A DNA stretch of 64,000 nucleotides, from contig NC_012489.1 in the NCBI RefSeq assembly GCF_000010305.1, positions 2,673,646-2,737,645 on the forward strand, read 5' to 3'. The DNA comes from Gemmatimonas aurantiaca T-27 (GTDB taxonomy: Bacteria > Gemmatimonadota > Gemmatimonadetes > Gemmatimonadales > Gemmatimonadaceae). Made by a program: the position numbers and the translations under genes. Below, in pieces: positions 7,571 through 17,422 of this stretch; position 1 is the stretch's first letter, and every line of letters begins with the position of its first letter. Below the pieces are notes generated by a model, which worked only from the letters and a program-made list of their open reading frames with translations, searched no databases and was not told the DNA's origin.

Positions 7571-9469
7571 TCAGCGCAACGACTCCAGGGCCTCCCACCG
7601 CTCCATCATGGCCAACACCGACGCTTCGAGCTCCGCCACTCGCGACTGCAGCGCCACCACGCGGGCGCCGTCTCGCAATACTGTGGGATCCGCGAGGTCA
7701 CGGTAACACTGATCGCGCTCCACTTCCGCAGCCGTGATGCGATCCGGCAGCGCATCGAGTTCCGCCGCCTCCTTGAACGACAGCTTGCGCTTTTTCTCCT
7801 TCGCCGACGGCGCAGTGGCCGGCTGCACCGGCGTGCTCGCCACGCGCGTCGGCGCGGGCACGGCCTCGATCGGCGCAGGACGCTGCCGAAGCCAGTCTGA
7901 GTAGCCACCGACATATTCGTTCACGGCCCCTGGTGCATCGAACACCAGCGTGCTGGTCACCACCGCGTCGAGAAACTCACGATCGTGTGAGACCAGCAAC
8001 ACCGTGCCCCCGAAGCCAAGCAGGAGCGACTCGAGCACATCGAGCGTCTCCATGTCGAGATCGTTGGTGGGTTCGTCGAGTACCAGCACATTGAAACGGC
8101 GCGTGAACAGCCGCGCGAGCAACAAACGATTGCGCTCACCACCGCTGAGAGCTCGCACCGGGGTGCGGGCTCGCTCGGTGGAGAACAGGAAGTCCTGCAG
8201 ATATCCGTGCACATGCCGGCGTTCGTTGCCGATGAGCACCCATTCACTGCCATCACCGATGCTGTCGAACACCGACTGTTCGGGATCGAGCTGCTCGCGC
8301 AACTGATCGAAGTAGGCAATCTCGAGATTGGTGCCGTGTCGCACCGAACCCGATTGTGGCGCCAGTTCACCCAACAGCAAACGAATGAGCGTGGTCTTGC
8401 CGGAGCCATTGGGACCGACGAGCCCCACGCGATCTCCACGCATGATGGTGGTGCTCAGATCATCGACGATGGTCCGATCACCGTGCGCGAAGGTGAGGCC
8501 CTGCGTTTCGATGACCAGACGCCCGGAGCGTTCAGCCTCCTGCACCTGCGCCCGCGTGGTGCCCAGACGCTCCCGGCGCACACCACGTTCGACCCGCATT
8601 GCTTCCAGCGAACGCACGCGACCTTCATTGCGCGTCCGACGAGCCTGGATGCCGGTGCGAATCCACACCTCCTCCTGTGCCAACCGACGGTCGAAATCCT
8701 CCCAGGCTTTCGACTCCGCGTGCAGCATCGCGTCCTTGCGCTCGAGATAGGTCTCGTAGCTGTTGCCGAAGTCCACGAGCTGGCCGCGGTCGAGTTCCAC
8801 CACGCGCGTGGCCACCCGCCGCAAAAACGCGCGATCGTGCGTGACAAAAACGAGCGTGATACCCTGGGCAATGAGGAACTCCTCCATCCACTCGATCGCA
8901 TCGATATCGAGGTGGTTGGTGGGCTCATCCAGCAGCAGCACATCGGGCGCACTGACCAGGGCACGCGCCAGCAGGGTCTGACGTGTGCGTCCACCCGATG
9001 CCTGCTCGATCAACGCATCGGCATCGAGCGCCAGGTGCTGCAGCACGGTCTCCACGCGACGGTGCAACTGCCACCCATCGGCCGCATCGATCTGGCGGTG
9101 ACGCCGATCGAGCTCCGCCAGCGCCGCCTCCGAGTGATCAGTGCTCAGGCGCTGCGACGCCTCGTGGTACGCCGTCAGCAGTCGCCCGCGTTCGCCGAGG
9201 CCGGACGCCACGATGTCGAAGATGGAGCCCGTCAGCGTGCGTGGCACATCCTGCTCGAGGCGCGCCACCGTGACCCCACCCTGTCGTACGACGATGCCCT
9301 GATCGGCCGTGAGGGTACCATCGAGCACCTGCATGAACGTGCTCTTTCCCGCGCCGTTGCGGCCCAACAGACAGACACGCTCTCCACGCTCGATGGCAAA
9401 ATTCGCCCCATCGAGCACTGCCGGCCCGCCGAATGCGACGGTCACCTCTTGCAGCGAAATCAGCGCCAT
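7571..9469 (-). CDS. uup: ABC-F family ATPase, Uup type
   Basis: The 632-residue protein has two ABC ATPase domains in tandem and no membrane segments, the ABC-F layout. Domain 1 has Walker A GRNGAGKST, signature SGGRTRQ and Walker B LLLDEPTNHLD. Domain 2 has GPNGSGKTT, LSGGERNR and LVLDEPTNDLD. The linker between them (about 240-310) is charged and coiled, and the C-terminus (about 540-632) is a lysine/glutamate coiled coil as in Uup, which binds DNA or ribosomes. Length matches E. coli Uup. The start at 9469 has an AGGGGA Shine-Dalgarno; the frame stays open far upstream, but that extension is non-homologous antisense read-through. Confidence 0.93.
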   Translation of the reverse strand: MALISLQEVTVAFGGPAVLDGANFAIERGERVCLLGRNGAGKSTFMQVLDGTLTADQGIVVRQGGVTVARLEQDVPRTLTGSIFDIVASGLGERGRLLTAYHEASQRLSTDHSEAALAELDRRHRQIDAADGWQLHRRVETVLQHLALDADALIEQASGGRTRQTLLARALVSAPDVLLLDEPTNHLDIDAIEWMEEFLIAQGITLVFVTHDRAFLRRVATRVVELDRGQLVDFGNSYETYLERKDAMLHAESKAWEDFDRRLAQEEVWIRTGIQARRTRNEGRVRSLEAMRVERGVRRERLGTTRAQVQEAERSGRLVIETQGLTFAHGDRTIVDDLSTTIMRGDRVGLVGPNGSGKTTLIRLLLGELAPQSGSVRHGTNLEIAYFDQLREQLDPEQSVFDSIGDGSEWVLIGNERRHVHGYLQDFLFSTERARTPVRALSGGERNRLLLARLFTRRFNVLVLDEPTNDLDMETLDVLESLLLGFGGTVLLVSHDREFLDAVVTSTLVFDAPGAVNEYVGGYSDWLRQRPAPIEAVPAPTRVASTPVQPATAPSAKEKKRKLSFKEAAELDALPDRITAAEVERDQCYRDLADPTVLRDGARVVALQSRVAELEASVLAMMERWEALESLR

Positions 9470-9532
9470 CCGTCCCCTGTCCATCTCATCATGGGGCGCA
9501 AGCTCGCCCGTGCCATCGCTCCACGCAACGCC

Positions 9533-9564
9533 TTGACCGGACGCCCGGGTCCAGCCCCTATACT
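9533..9564 (+). promoter_or_regulatory. Candidate promoter for the DCC-amidase pair
   Basis: TTGACC at 9533-9538 and TATACT at 9559-9564 resemble -35 and -10 boxes, though the 20-bp spacer is long. The -10 box ends only 6 nt before the ATG, so the transcript would be leaderless or nearly so. Confidence 0.4.
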
Positions 9565-9570
9565 TCTCCA

Positions 9571-10044
9571 ATGGCCGGCATTGTCCCCTTCCCCGACCCA
9601 GCGGTCGCCCCGCAGGCGGCGCTCGCGCCGGTGCTGCTCTACGACGGGGAATGTGGTGTCTGCGCCGAATCGGTGCAGTTTGTGCTGGCGCATGAACGCC
9701 CCTCGGGCAGGGCCGGTCGCCCGCCGCTGCACTTTGCGCCGTTGCAGGGCACGTTCGGACGGACCACACAGGCCGCAGTGACCGCGCTGCAGGGTGTCGA
9801 CTCCGTGGTGTGGGTGCAACCGCAGCGTTCAGGCCCGGCACACATGTTGGTGAAGAGCGATGCCGTGCTGGCGGTGCTGCACTACCTCGGCGGTGTCTGG
9901 TCTGTCCTCGGTGTCCTGGGCCGTGGTCTGCCTCGCCGCTGGCGCGATGCCCTCTACGACGCCGTGGCGCGCCGACGTCTCGGACTGCGTGCGCCGCGTT
10001 GCCTGCTGCCCTTCGTTGTCGGCCCCTCGCGATTTCTCGATTGA
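9571..10044 (+). CDS. DCC family thiol-disulfide oxidoreductase-like protein (DUF393)
   Basis: The 157-residue protein carries the family-defining motif YDGECGVC (Asp25, Cys28, Cys31), followed by a thioredoxin-like strand pattern and a C-terminal YDAVARRR segment. DUF393/DCC proteins are predicted thiol-disulfide exchange proteins; physiological partners are unknown. The start at 9571 has no Shine-Dalgarno but follows a TATACT box by 6 nt. It is 16 bp upstream of the amidase gene and probably co-transcribed. Confidence 0.87.
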   Translation: MAGIVPFPDPAVAPQAALAPVLLYDGECGVCAESVQFVLAHERPSGRAGRPPLHFAPLQGTFGRTTQAAVTALQGVDSVVWVQPQRSGPAHMLVKSDAVLAVLHYLGGVWSVLGVLGRGLPRRWRDALYDAVARRRLGLRAPRCLLPFVVGPSRFLD

Positions 10045-10060
10045 CGGAGCAGCATTCCGC

Positions 10061-11569
10061 ATGGCCCTGCCGATTCCCGAATACGATGCGCTCGACGGTC
10101 TGGCGCTCGCCGATCTCATTGCCCGCCGTGAACTCTCTGCAGCGGAGGTGACGGAGGCCGCACTGGCCCGCATCGCGTTGCGAAATCCGGCACTGAATGC
10201 CGTAGTGCGACCGCTGGATACGCTGGCTCGGCAGATGGTCGCCAACGTGCCCAGCGATGCGCCGTTCGCGGGCGTCCCGATGTTGATCAAAGACCTGCTG
10301 GCGACGATTGCCGGGGTGCCAACAAGCTCCGGCACGCGCGTACTGCAGCAGGTCATCCCACCATCCGATACCGAACTCGTGGCGCGCTACCGTCGTGCTG
10401 GCGCGGTGTTCGTGGGAAAGACCAACACGCCGGAGTTTGGCCTCACACCGTTCACGGAAAGTGAAGCCCTCGGCCCCGCACGGAGTCCTTGGAATGTGGA
10501 GCGTACGCCAGGTGGATCGAGTGGCGGGTCCGGTGCGGCGGTCGCCGCCCGCATGGTGCCCATTGCCCATGGTGGTGACGGCGGCGGTTCGCTGCGCATT
10601 CCCGCCTCGTGCAATGGCGTGTTCTCGATCAAACCCTCGCGCGGCCGACTACCCATGGGCCCCGACATCGGTGACTCGTGGCGTGGGTTCGTGCAGGAGC
10701 ATGTCATCACCCGGTCGGTGCGTGACAGTGCGGCCATGCTCGATGCCACCATGGGTGAAGACGTGGGCACACCGGTAGCCATGCCCACATTCAACGGCCG
10801 CTATCTCGACGAAGTCTCGCGGGATCCCGGCCCGCTGAGCATCGCGGTCACGTCCACGCCATTCTTTGGCGACGTGGTGCATCCGGATTGTGATGCCGCA
10901 CTCACCGATGCCGAATCGTTGCTGTCGGGACTCGGTCATGACGTTGAGCGCGCCGCTCCTGTTCTGGACGGCCGCACACTCGCCCGCGACTTTCTCACGA
11001 TCGTGGCCGCGGAAGCGCGAGCCGATATCGAATGGCTTGGCGACCAACTGCGCCGTGCTCCGCGATCGGACGATGTGGAAGTGGCGACGTGGGCGTTGGG
11101 GCTGGTCGGACGCAGCTTCAGTGCCTCCGACTACGCCGTCAGCGTGCGACGCCTGCAGCACGCCGGGCGCATCGTGGGCGCATTCTTCACGCGCTACGAT
11201 CTGCTGATCACGCCCACCGTGGCGATGCCGCCGTTCCCGATCGGAGCGCTGCAGCCCAGCGGGGCCGAACGATTTGCGCTGGCGCTGTTTGGCCGTATGC
11301 GACTCGGTGGTGCCCTGCGCATGGCCGGCCTGCTCGACGAAACGGCGAAGAAGGTGTTCGCCTTCATGCCGTACACGCCGTTGTTCAACGTGACGGGGCA
11401 ACCGGCCATGTCCGTGCCACTGTACTGGAATGCCGAGGGACTGCCCATCGGCACGCAGGTGGTGGGTCGTTTTGGTGAGGAGGCCACACTCTTCCGCGTG
11501 GCCGGACAACTGGAACAGGCACGCCCGTGGGCCACGCGCGTGCCGCCGATGGTGACGGACACGCGCTGA
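10061..11569 (+). CDS. Amidase signature family hydrolase
   Basis: The 502-residue enzyme has the Ser-cisSer-Lys amidase core. The Lys is in MLIKDLLA, the glycine/serine-rich signature reads [13 protein letters not shown], and the nucleophile region is [16 protein letters not shown]. It most resembles the branch containing 6-aminohexanoate-cyclic-dimer hydrolase (NylA) and broad aryl/alkyl amidases rather than GatA, because it lies outside any gat cluster. There is no signal peptide. The start at 10061 is preceded by GGAG with a rather long spacer. The substrate cannot be deduced from sequence. Confidence 0.9.
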   Translation: MALPIPEYDALDGLALADLIARRELSAAEVTEAALARIALRNPALNAVVRPLDTLARQMVANVPSDAPFAGVPMLIKDLLATIAGVPTSSGTRVLQQVIPPSDTELVARYRRAGAVFVGKTNTPEFGLTPFTESEALGPARSPWNVERTPGGSSGGSGAAVAARMVPIAHGGDGGGSLRIPASCNGVFSIKPSRGRLPMGPDIGDSWRGFVQEHVITRSVRDSAAMLDATMGEDVGTPVAMPTFNGRYLDEVSRDPGPLSIAVTSTPFFGDVVHPDCDAALTDAESLLSGLGHDVERAAPVLDGRTLARDFLTIVAAEARADIEWLGDQLRRAPRSDDVEVATWALGLVGRSFSASDYAVSVRRLQHAGRIVGAFFTRYDLLITPTVAMPPFPIGALQPSGAERFALALFGRMRLGGALRMAGLLDETAKKVFAFMPYTPLFNVTGQPAMSVPLYWNAEGLPIGTQVVGRFGEEATLFRVAGQLEQARPWATRVPPMVTDTR

Positions 11570-11581
11570 CCCGATTGCGTT

Positions 11582-12835
11582 CTACTTCTTCACCGTCGCA
11601 CCAACGAGCTTCGCCACCGCACCCAGTGTCGTCTGCGCCGCATTGAGACCAAGACGGAAATCGGCGTCACTAAAGGTGATGAACAGGTCCGTGGGCTGAT
11701 GCCAGTGCGGATCCCACCCACTGCCCACCTGCGTTCCGCGTTCGTTCTCTCGCAGGCTCACCGACGCGATGAGATCCTGGAACGGTCCAGAATCGGTGTT
11801 CGTCATGTGCGGCCCCACCTGCGCGGGGTGATCGGTCGCATACTTCGCATTGGCGCCGTGCAGCAACCACGCGAGCTCTGCCGACTTCGCGGCCATCTTC
11901 GAGTTGGACTGGAACTCGATGTTCACATCCGCTTCGGGACGCTGATCCTTCGGGATGCTGCCATCGGCCTTGGGCATGCCATGATCGAACATCATCATGT
12001 CGTGCTGGATCATGCCAAGCCACTTCGGTTCCGGGTACTTGCCGGATCCCTTTGGTTCTTCGATGCCCTGCAGCTTGGCCCGTTGGTCCACGTATGCGCG
12101 CGCACCATTGAGTCCGGTCTCTTCATTGTTCCACAGGACAAAACGCACGGAGCGTTCGGTCTGCACTCGGGGATCGGCAAAGATGCGCGCAAGCTCCATG
12201 ACAATCGCCGAGCCCGACGCATCATCGTTGGCGGCTTCGCCCCAACCGATACCATCCATGTGTCCGCCGACGATGTACATCTCGTCGGGACGGGTGGTGC
12301 CCACCTTCGTGCAATACACTTCCTGACGCATCCCCGGCGTGCTCGGCTCGGCATTCAGGGCGCGTAGACGTGGATCGGTCTGACGAAGCGAGTCGTTGTT
12401 CACGCCCGTCCGAGTGCGGATGCCGCGAGCGCGACCACCACCAGCCGCGACAGGATTGGCCGGTGGCCGATTGGCCGGTGCGCCGGCCGCAGCAGCCGGT
12501 CGCGGGGTCGGCGCGGGTGGATTGTACTCGTAGGTGATACGCTCGGTGTTGGTGCAGCCGTAGCTCTTGAGCTGTGCCTCGATCCAATCCACGGCGTCGC
12601 GGTTGCGCTTGGTGCCCTGGCGGCGGTCACCGAATTGCGTGAGTCCCTTGATGGTGGCCTTGTAGCGCCCGAGTTCGAGCTGCGACACCATCAGCGCCAC
12701 GGGATCCGTGGAGTCGATGACGGCTGGCGTGGCCGGCAACACCACGCCTTGCGCGCCCGCCGATGAAGGCAACAGGGGCGCCAGCCATACGGCGGCGACC
12801 GGCGCGATGGAAGCACAGAAGCGGCGAGAGAGCAT
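11582..12835 (-). CDS. Exported M28 family zinc aminopeptidase-like protein
   Basis: The 417-residue product has a signal peptide (MLSRRFCASIAPVAAVW, cleaved near SSAGAQG). M28 zinc-ligand segments are present: GGHMDGIGWG (His192, Asp194), ANDDASGSA, NNEETGLNG with the adjacent Glu pair, and a late DPHWHQPTD. Such enzymes release N-terminal residues from peptides outside the cytoplasm. A Pro/Ala/Gly-rich insert lies between about residues 125 and 160. The start at 12835 is chosen because it begins the signal peptide; ATGs at 12889 and further upstream are open but have no ribosome binding site. Confidence 0.88.
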   Translation of the reverse strand: MLSRRFCASIAPVAAVWLAPLLPSSAGAQGVVLPATPAVIDSTDPVALMVSQLELGRYKATIKGLTQFGDRRQGTKRNRDAVDWIEAQLKSYGCTNTERITYEYNPPAPTPRPAAAAGAPANRPPANPVAAGGGRARGIRTRTGVNNDSLRQTDPRLRALNAEPSTPGMRQEVYCTKVGTTRPDEMYIVGGHMDGIGWGEAANDDASGSAIVMELARIFADPRVQTERSVRFVLWNNEETGLNGARAYVDQRAKLQGIEEPKGSGKYPEPKWLGMIQHDMMMFDHGMPKADGSIPKDQRPEADVNIEFQSNSKMAAKSAELAWLLHGANAKYATDHPAQVGPHMTNTDSGPFQDLIASVSLRENERGTQVGSGWDPHWHQPTDLFITFSDADFRLGLNAAQTTLGAVAKLVGATVKK

Positions 12836-13038
12836 GGTCGGGGAGGAGGGAAGCGTCGTGGGGAGGGAAACACGCCTGGGGCAACGCATGAACGGAATCG
12901 GCGGTCCGTTCAAACCCTGCTGACGGAAGGCTCTGTCGAAACGTTGGCAGGACCGCAGCGCCCTGCCCTTCCTCAACTGAAACCTGCCACGGCCGACGCG
13001 GTCCTGTCAGGGTGCAATCCACTGCCACTCCCGGTCTC

Positions 13039-14187
13039 ATGCCCCGAATCCTGCCCACCCGCCCCAGCCCCCGCGCCGACATCGGCAGCTCGGCCACGCG
13101 GTCCCCGCATTCCACGGCCATGGTCATCGCCGGCACCGTCGCGAGTGCACTGCTGGTGGCGGTGTTCCCCGTCTTCAGTCCGCTGGCCGCACAAACCGAG
13201 CGTCAGACATTGAGTGGGAGTCGCGTGGCCCTCTACAATCTCGTGGGTGAGGTCCGTATTGAACGAGGTCGAGGACGCAGCGTGGAGTTCGAGATCACGC
13301 GCCGTGGTGCGGATGCACGCCAACTGCGCATCGAAACCGGCGACGTGCGTGGTATCCCCACATTGCGCGTGATCTATCCCGACGATCAGATCGTGTATGA
13401 TCGTGGTGGTGAACGGTCCTGGGGGTCGACGGATTCACGCATTCGTTCCGACGGCACCTGGGGCGGTGACAACGGATGGCGTGATGGTCGTCGGGTGCGC
13501 ATCAGTTCGCGGGGCAATGGTCTCGAAGCCTGGGCCGATATTCGTGTGCTCGTGCCGGACGGTCAGAAATTCGACGCGAATCTCCTCGTGGGCGAACTCA
13601 AGGCCTACGATGTGGATGCCGACCTCTCACTCGATGCGGCATCGGCGCGCATCACGGCCGAGCGTGTGCAGGGTAACCTGGATATCGACAACGGCTCCGG
13701 CAGCATCGTGGTGCGTGATACGCGCGGTACATCGCTGCGACTGGACACCGGCTCGGGCGGTGTGACCTTCGATCGCGTGAAAGCCGATGACTGCTCCATC
13801 GATACAGGCTCTGGCAGTGTGACCGGGATCGGTGCGGCCTGCGAGCGGCTCGACATCGATATCGGCTCGGGCGGCGTGCGACTCGCCGAAACGTCCGCCG
13901 GATCGATCAGTGTGGACGCCGGCAGTGGCGGTGTCACGCTCGATCTCCGGCAGTCGCCGCGTTCCGTCTCGGTGGAATCGGGCTCCGGATCGGTGACCAT
14001 CACCGTGCCATCCAACTTCGGCGCCACGGTCGATATCGAAACCGGCAGCGGTGGCATCACCACGGACTTCCCGATCACCACCAACCGCTTCGCGCGGCGC
14101 GAGTTGCACGGAACCATCGGCGATGGTCGTGGTCGGCTGCGCGTGGAAACCGGCTCGGGCGGCGTGCGACTGTTGCGGGGCAATTGA
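13039..14187 (+). CDS. Exported DUF4097-type beta-helix protein
   Basis: The 382-residue protein has an N-terminal export signal (hydrophobic stretch about 28-50, ending FSPLAAQ). Its C-terminal half is a series of repeats built around GSGS and GSGG, spaced about 20 residues apart (for example DIDNGSGSIVV, RLDTGSGGVTF, DVDAGSGGVTL-like units). This is the pattern of the DUF4097/'putative adhesin' right-handed beta-helix. The role is unknown and surface display or polymer binding is only a guess. The start is uncertain: GTG at 13012, ATG at 13039 or ATG at 13120 are all possible. Confidence 0.8.
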   Translation: MPRILPTRPSPRADIGSSATRSPHSTAMVIAGTVASALLVAVFPVFSPLAAQTERQTLSGSRVALYNLVGEVRIERGRGRSVEFEITRRGADARQLRIETGDVRGIPTLRVIYPDDQIVYDRGGERSWGSTDSRIRSDGTWGGDNGWRDGRRVRISSRGNGLEAWADIRVLVPDGQKFDANLLVGELKAYDVDADLSLDAASARITAERVQGNLDIDNGSGSIVVRDTRGTSLRLDTGSGGVTFDRVKADDCSIDTGSGSVTGIGAACERLDIDIGSGGVRLAETSAGSISVDAGSGGVTLDLRQSPRSVSVESGSGSVTITVPSNFGATVDIETGSGGITTDFPITTNRFARRELHGTIGDGRGRLRVETGSGGVRLLRGN

Positions 14188-14225
14188 ACGCCAGTCGCAC
14201 GCGGAAACGCAGTGTGCGAATGACC

Positions 14226-14257
14226 AACGGGGCGTGCCGCTATCGGCTCGCCCCGTT
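14226..14257. terminator. Bidirectional terminator between convergent genes
   Basis: A near-perfect 14-position stem runs from AACGGGGCG (14226-14234) through GCCG to CGGC and CGCCCCGTT (14249-14257), with one T-T mismatch and a CTAT loop. It serves the DUF4097 gene (plus) and the lipoprotein gene (minus). Confidence 0.65.
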
Positions 14258-14262
14258 GTGCA

Positions 14263-14817
14263 TCATGGCACGCTGTACAACACCTCGAGCAGCCGTCCCG
14301 TGAACCCGAACTCCCATCCAGCGCCGTAGCGAATATCGGCTACCACCAGACGACCATTGAACGGGGTCACCACAATCGTGTCGCGCCAATTCACCGCCGG
14401 ACGCTGTGTTTTGTTGGAGAATGCCATGACCACCAGTGCGGTGTCACCGCGCATCACCACCGTGTCGGGGCGCGCCTCGGTGCGTCCTTCGAACAGACTG
14501 CTGAAGGGATCTCCGTCGGCAAACGGTGGCTTGTCGTCGGGCGCCTCCTGCACCGCCACCCGCCGTTCTGCATCGGCATGAGCGAGGGCATCGGCGAGCG
14601 AGTCGGTGAGAAACGGACGCAACGCACGCAACGCGTCTTCATCGGGCACCCCACGCACGCCGAGAGCATCGAGCATGGCGTACAGTTGCATCGCGGTCTG
14701 CGACGGGGTGGTCGATCCCTTGGGTGCGCAGCCGGCGGTGAACATCAGGGCTGCGGCAGCCCCTCCAGCGAATCGGCGCAGTCTCGCGCCAACGGCCGTC
14801 GTCGGATGTTGTGCCAT
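14263..14817 (-). CDS. Small lipoprotein of unknown function
   Basis: The 184-residue protein has an N-terminal hydrophobic segment ending in a lipobox (MFTAGC), so it should be lipid-anchored. The rest is a small alpha/beta domain with an N-terminal helical half (YAMLDALGVRGVPDE, FLTDSLADAL) and a C-terminal beta half ending in GAGWEFGFTGRLLEVLY. The overall layout is reminiscent of DUF3828-like lipoproteins, but this is not secure. The ATG at 14817 overlaps the MATE stop in a TGATG, so it is translationally coupled to the exporter. Confidence 0.75.
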   Translation of the reverse strand: MAQHPTTAVGARLRRFAGGAAAALMFTAGCAPKGSTTPSQTAMQLYAMLDALGVRGVPDEDALRALRPFLTDSLADALAHADAERRVAVQEAPDDKPPFADGDPFSSLFEGRTEARPDTVVMRGDTALVVMAFSNKTQRPAVNWRDTIVVTPFNGRLVVADIRYGAGWEFGFTGRLLEVLYSVP

Positions 14818-16289
14818 CACGCGGGCACCGTTTCGCGTTTCACGGCTTCACGCCGCGCGAGTTCGTTGCGCAGCAGCCAGACCGCAAACACCGCCTGCAC
14901 CATGGTCGTGACCACCGAGAGCCACCAAAGGTGGCGCAGCTTGAAAGACGCCTGACGGGACAGCCACAGGGCCGGCAGGGCGAAGGTCAGCAGACGGGAC
15001 GCGCTGCTGAGCAAGGATGGCAAGGTGTTGCCAAGTGCCTGAAACATGCCACTGCACGTGAAGTTGATACCGGTGGTGACGAAGTTCCACGAGATGATGT
15101 GCAGGAACTCCGCCGCCACGATCACGACCGCCGCTTCGTTGGTGAAACCCTGCACGAAGAGCTCCGGGTGCCACTGACACACCAGCGTCAGGACCACCAT
15201 GAGTGCACTGCCCAAGATCGCCGCCCATCGGAACGTCTCGCGCACCCGATCGAGATGCCCAGCCCCCATGTTCTGGCCGGCGAGTGGCGCAGCGGAAAAC
15301 GCGATCGCCATCGCGGGCAGGAAGATCGACTGCATGACGCGCGCGCCGATACCATAGCCCGCCTGCGCCGCCGCGCCAAAGTCACGGATGACATAGTAGT
15401 TGACGGCGGTGAACACGAACATCAACGCAAACTCCGCCCCCGGCGGCACACCGATCTTGAGCATCCGCCGCAGCACATCCATGCGCACCGTGAGCAGCGC
15501 CCGCTGGAAATACACATAGTGCTCGAGCCGAAAAAAATAGCCCAGCATGAGCAATACACCGGCGGCGATGGCAATCGTGCTGGCCAGGCCGGCGCCTGCC
15601 ACTCCCAGGGCCCGTCCCGTACCCCAACCGGCGATGAGCACCGGTGCGAGCACGATGTTCAGGATGACGGTGAGAATCTGCACGAGCATCATCGGCTTCA
15701 CGATGCCGGTGCCCCGCAGCGCGGCGCCCATCGACACGAGCGCGAACTGCAGTCCGAGTCCGGGGATGAACCAGCGCAGATAGGTCACACCGGCATCGTG
15801 CGTGGCCGCATCGGCGCCGACAGTACTCATGTAGTACTCACACAGCAGATACCCACCGATGACTGTGACGACGGCGCACACGGCGGCCCATACCACACTC
15901 TGATTGAAGATCAGGTTGGCGTCGTCCCGATCTTTCCGACCGACGGCGTGTGAAATGAGTGCCATGGTGCCGACCCCAAGCACCTGCGTGAGCGCCATGA
16001 CGATGTACTGCACATTGCCCGCCGCGCCCACCCCAGCGACGGCCGCATCCCCGAGTCTGGCGACAAACCAGAGGTCGACCAGGAAATAGAGGGTCTGGAA
16101 GATCATCCCGGCCGCCATCGGCAGCGCGAGGCGCACGATGTGTTTCGGGATGGAGCCCTGTGTGAGATCGCGCACGAGAACGGTAGACAAGGTGGTTGCC
16201 CGGTCGACACGTCGATGCGGCCGCGAGCGTGTGGGAAGGCTGGCGTGTCGGGACAGGTCGCGCAATATCACTGCCGTCGATTCGTACAT
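14817..16289 (-). CDS. MATE family efflux transporter
   Basis: The 490-residue protein has about 12 hydrophobic helices in two related halves, each beginning with the MATE pattern (N-half LALPMAAGMIFQTLYFLVD; C-half IGVPPGAEFALMFVF). MATE proteins export drugs and other organic cations using a Na+ or H+ gradient. GQNMGAG near the middle of the C-half is the conserved GQN motif. The start is uncertain: ATG 16289 gives about 45 extra residues before the conserved LTQGSIPKHIVRL, and no good ribosome binding site was found. The lipoprotein gene overlaps its stop codon. Confidence 0.88.
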   Translation of the reverse strand: MYESTAVILRDLSRHASLPTRSRPHRRVDRATTLSTVLVRDLTQGSIPKHIVRLALPMAAGMIFQTLYFLVDLWFVARLGDAAVAGVGAAGNVQYIVMALTQVLGVGTMALISHAVGRKDRDDANLIFNQSVVWAAVCAVVTVIGGYLLCEYYMSTVGADAATHDAGVTYLRWFIPGLGLQFALVSMGAALRGTGIVKPMMLVQILTVILNIVLAPVLIAGWGTGRALGVAGAGLASTIAIAAGVLLMLGYFFRLEHYVYFQRALLTVRMDVLRRMLKIGVPPGAEFALMFVFTAVNYYVIRDFGAAAQAGYGIGARVMQSIFLPAMAIAFSAAPLAGQNMGAGHLDRVRETFRWAAILGSALMVVLTLVCQWHPELFVQGFTNEAAVVIVAAEFLHIISWNFVTTGINFTCSGMFQALGNTLPSLLSSASRLLTFALPALWLSRQASFKLRHLWWLSVVTTMVQAVFAVWLLRNELARREAVKRETVPA

Positions 16290-16368
16290 TGCCGAGTGCC
16301 GGCCGGTCATCCATGTTCCTGATTCTGTTGCCGTTCGCACCGACGCCCGTCCCTCCCTCCCGCCTTCC

Positions 16369-17412
16369 ATGCGTCGTCTTACTGTGGCCGCGGCCCTCGC
16401 CGCATTCGCCTCCCCGGCGATGGGGCAGTCCAGCCCCTCCATGCCTGCCGTCAACGACCGCCCCAATCCGTTCCAGACGGTCGAGGGGTGGGCGAAGCTT
16501 CCCAGTGGTCGCACCTGGGGTTCCACCAGCGCCGTCGCGATCGACAAGGATGGCAAGAGCATCTGGGTCGCCGAACGCTGTGGCGTGAATTCCTGCGCCA
16601 ATTCGACGCTGCCATCGGTGCTCAAGTTCGACGAACGGGGCACGCTCGTGACGTCGTTCGGCGCGGGCATGATTCTCTCACCGCACGGCATTCATGTGGA
16701 CCGTGACGGCAACATCTGGGTGGTCGACTGTGCCTGCACGGGTGGCGGTGGCGCACCGGCTCCGCAGGGCAAGGGGCACCAGATCTACAAGTTCTCACCG
16801 AAGGGCGATCTACTGATGACGCTCGGCGCGCCGGGCGGCGGCCGGGACAGCGCGTTCTTCTGGCAGCCGAATGCGGTGATCACGGCGCGCAACGGCGACA
16901 TCTATGTCGCTGAGGGCCATTCGTCGCGCGCCGGTGCGAACGCCCGTGTGCTGGTGTTCGACAAGCAGGGCAAGCTCAAGCGAACCTGGGGCACCTTCGG
17001 CAAAGGCGAGGGGCAGCTCGACCAGCCACATGCACTCGCCATCGATTCGCGTGGCCGTCTGTTCATCGGTGATCGTGGCAATGACCGCATCCTGATCGTC
17101 GACGAACAGTTCAAGGTGCTCGACACCTGGTACCAGTTCAGCCGCCCGAGCGGTATCTGGATCGACGCACGCGATTCGATCTATGTGGCCGATTCAGAAT
17201 CGGGCTCGGTGAACCCGCCACACGCCGCCTGGGTGCGCGGTATCCGCATCGGCAGTGCACGCACCGGCGTGGTCACCGCGTTCATTCCCGACCCGGAAGC
17301 CAAGCCGCCCAGCACCTCCAGTGCAGAAGGCGTGGCTGTTGATGCGGCCGGCAACATTTATGGTGCAGAGGTCGGTCAGAAGGCACTCAAGCGCTACGAA
17401 CGCAAAAAGTAG
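16369..17412 (+). CDS. Exported NHL-repeat beta-propeller protein
   Basis: The 347-residue protein has a signal peptide (MRRLTVAAALAAFASPAMG, cleaved before QSS). It then has about six NHL-type repeats: PHGIHVDRDGNIWVVD, WQPNAVITARNGDIYVAEG, QPHALAIDSRGRLFIGDRG, RPSGIWIDARDSIYVAD and others. NHL propellers include peptidyl-hydroxyglycine amidating lyases, which this arrangement resembles, but lyase activity cannot be claimed. It lies upstream of and convergent with the PQQ dehydrogenase. A second NHL protein flanks the far side of that locus, which suggests they belong together. Confidence 0.85.
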   Translation: MRRLTVAAALAAFASPAMGQSSPSMPAVNDRPNPFQTVEGWAKLPSGRTWGSTSAVAIDKDGKSIWVAERCGVNSCANSTLPSVLKFDERGTLVTSFGAGMILSPHGIHVDRDGNIWVVDCACTGGGGAPAPQGKGHQIYKFSPKGDLLMTLGAPGGGRDSAFFWQPNAVITARNGDIYVAEGHSSRAGANARVLVFDKQGKLKRTWGTFGKGEGQLDQPHALAIDSRGRLFIGDRGNDRILIVDEQFKVLDTWYQFSRPSGIWIDARDSIYVADSESGSVNPPHAAWVRGIRIGSARTGVVTAFIPDPEAKPPSTSSAEGVAVDAAGNIYGAEVGQKALKRYERKK

Positions 17413-17422
17413 TCTCGAGAAA

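Noticed and set aside
8207-9781. 524-codon open frame opposite uup
   Set aside because: It is a shadow frame, and its composition is typical of antisense reading in GC-rich DNA.
9470-10570. Long upstream extension of the uup frame to 10570
   Set aside because: It is antisense to the DCC and amidase genes, has no homology to ABC-F proteins and lacks a ribosome site. MALISLQ at 9469 is the family start.
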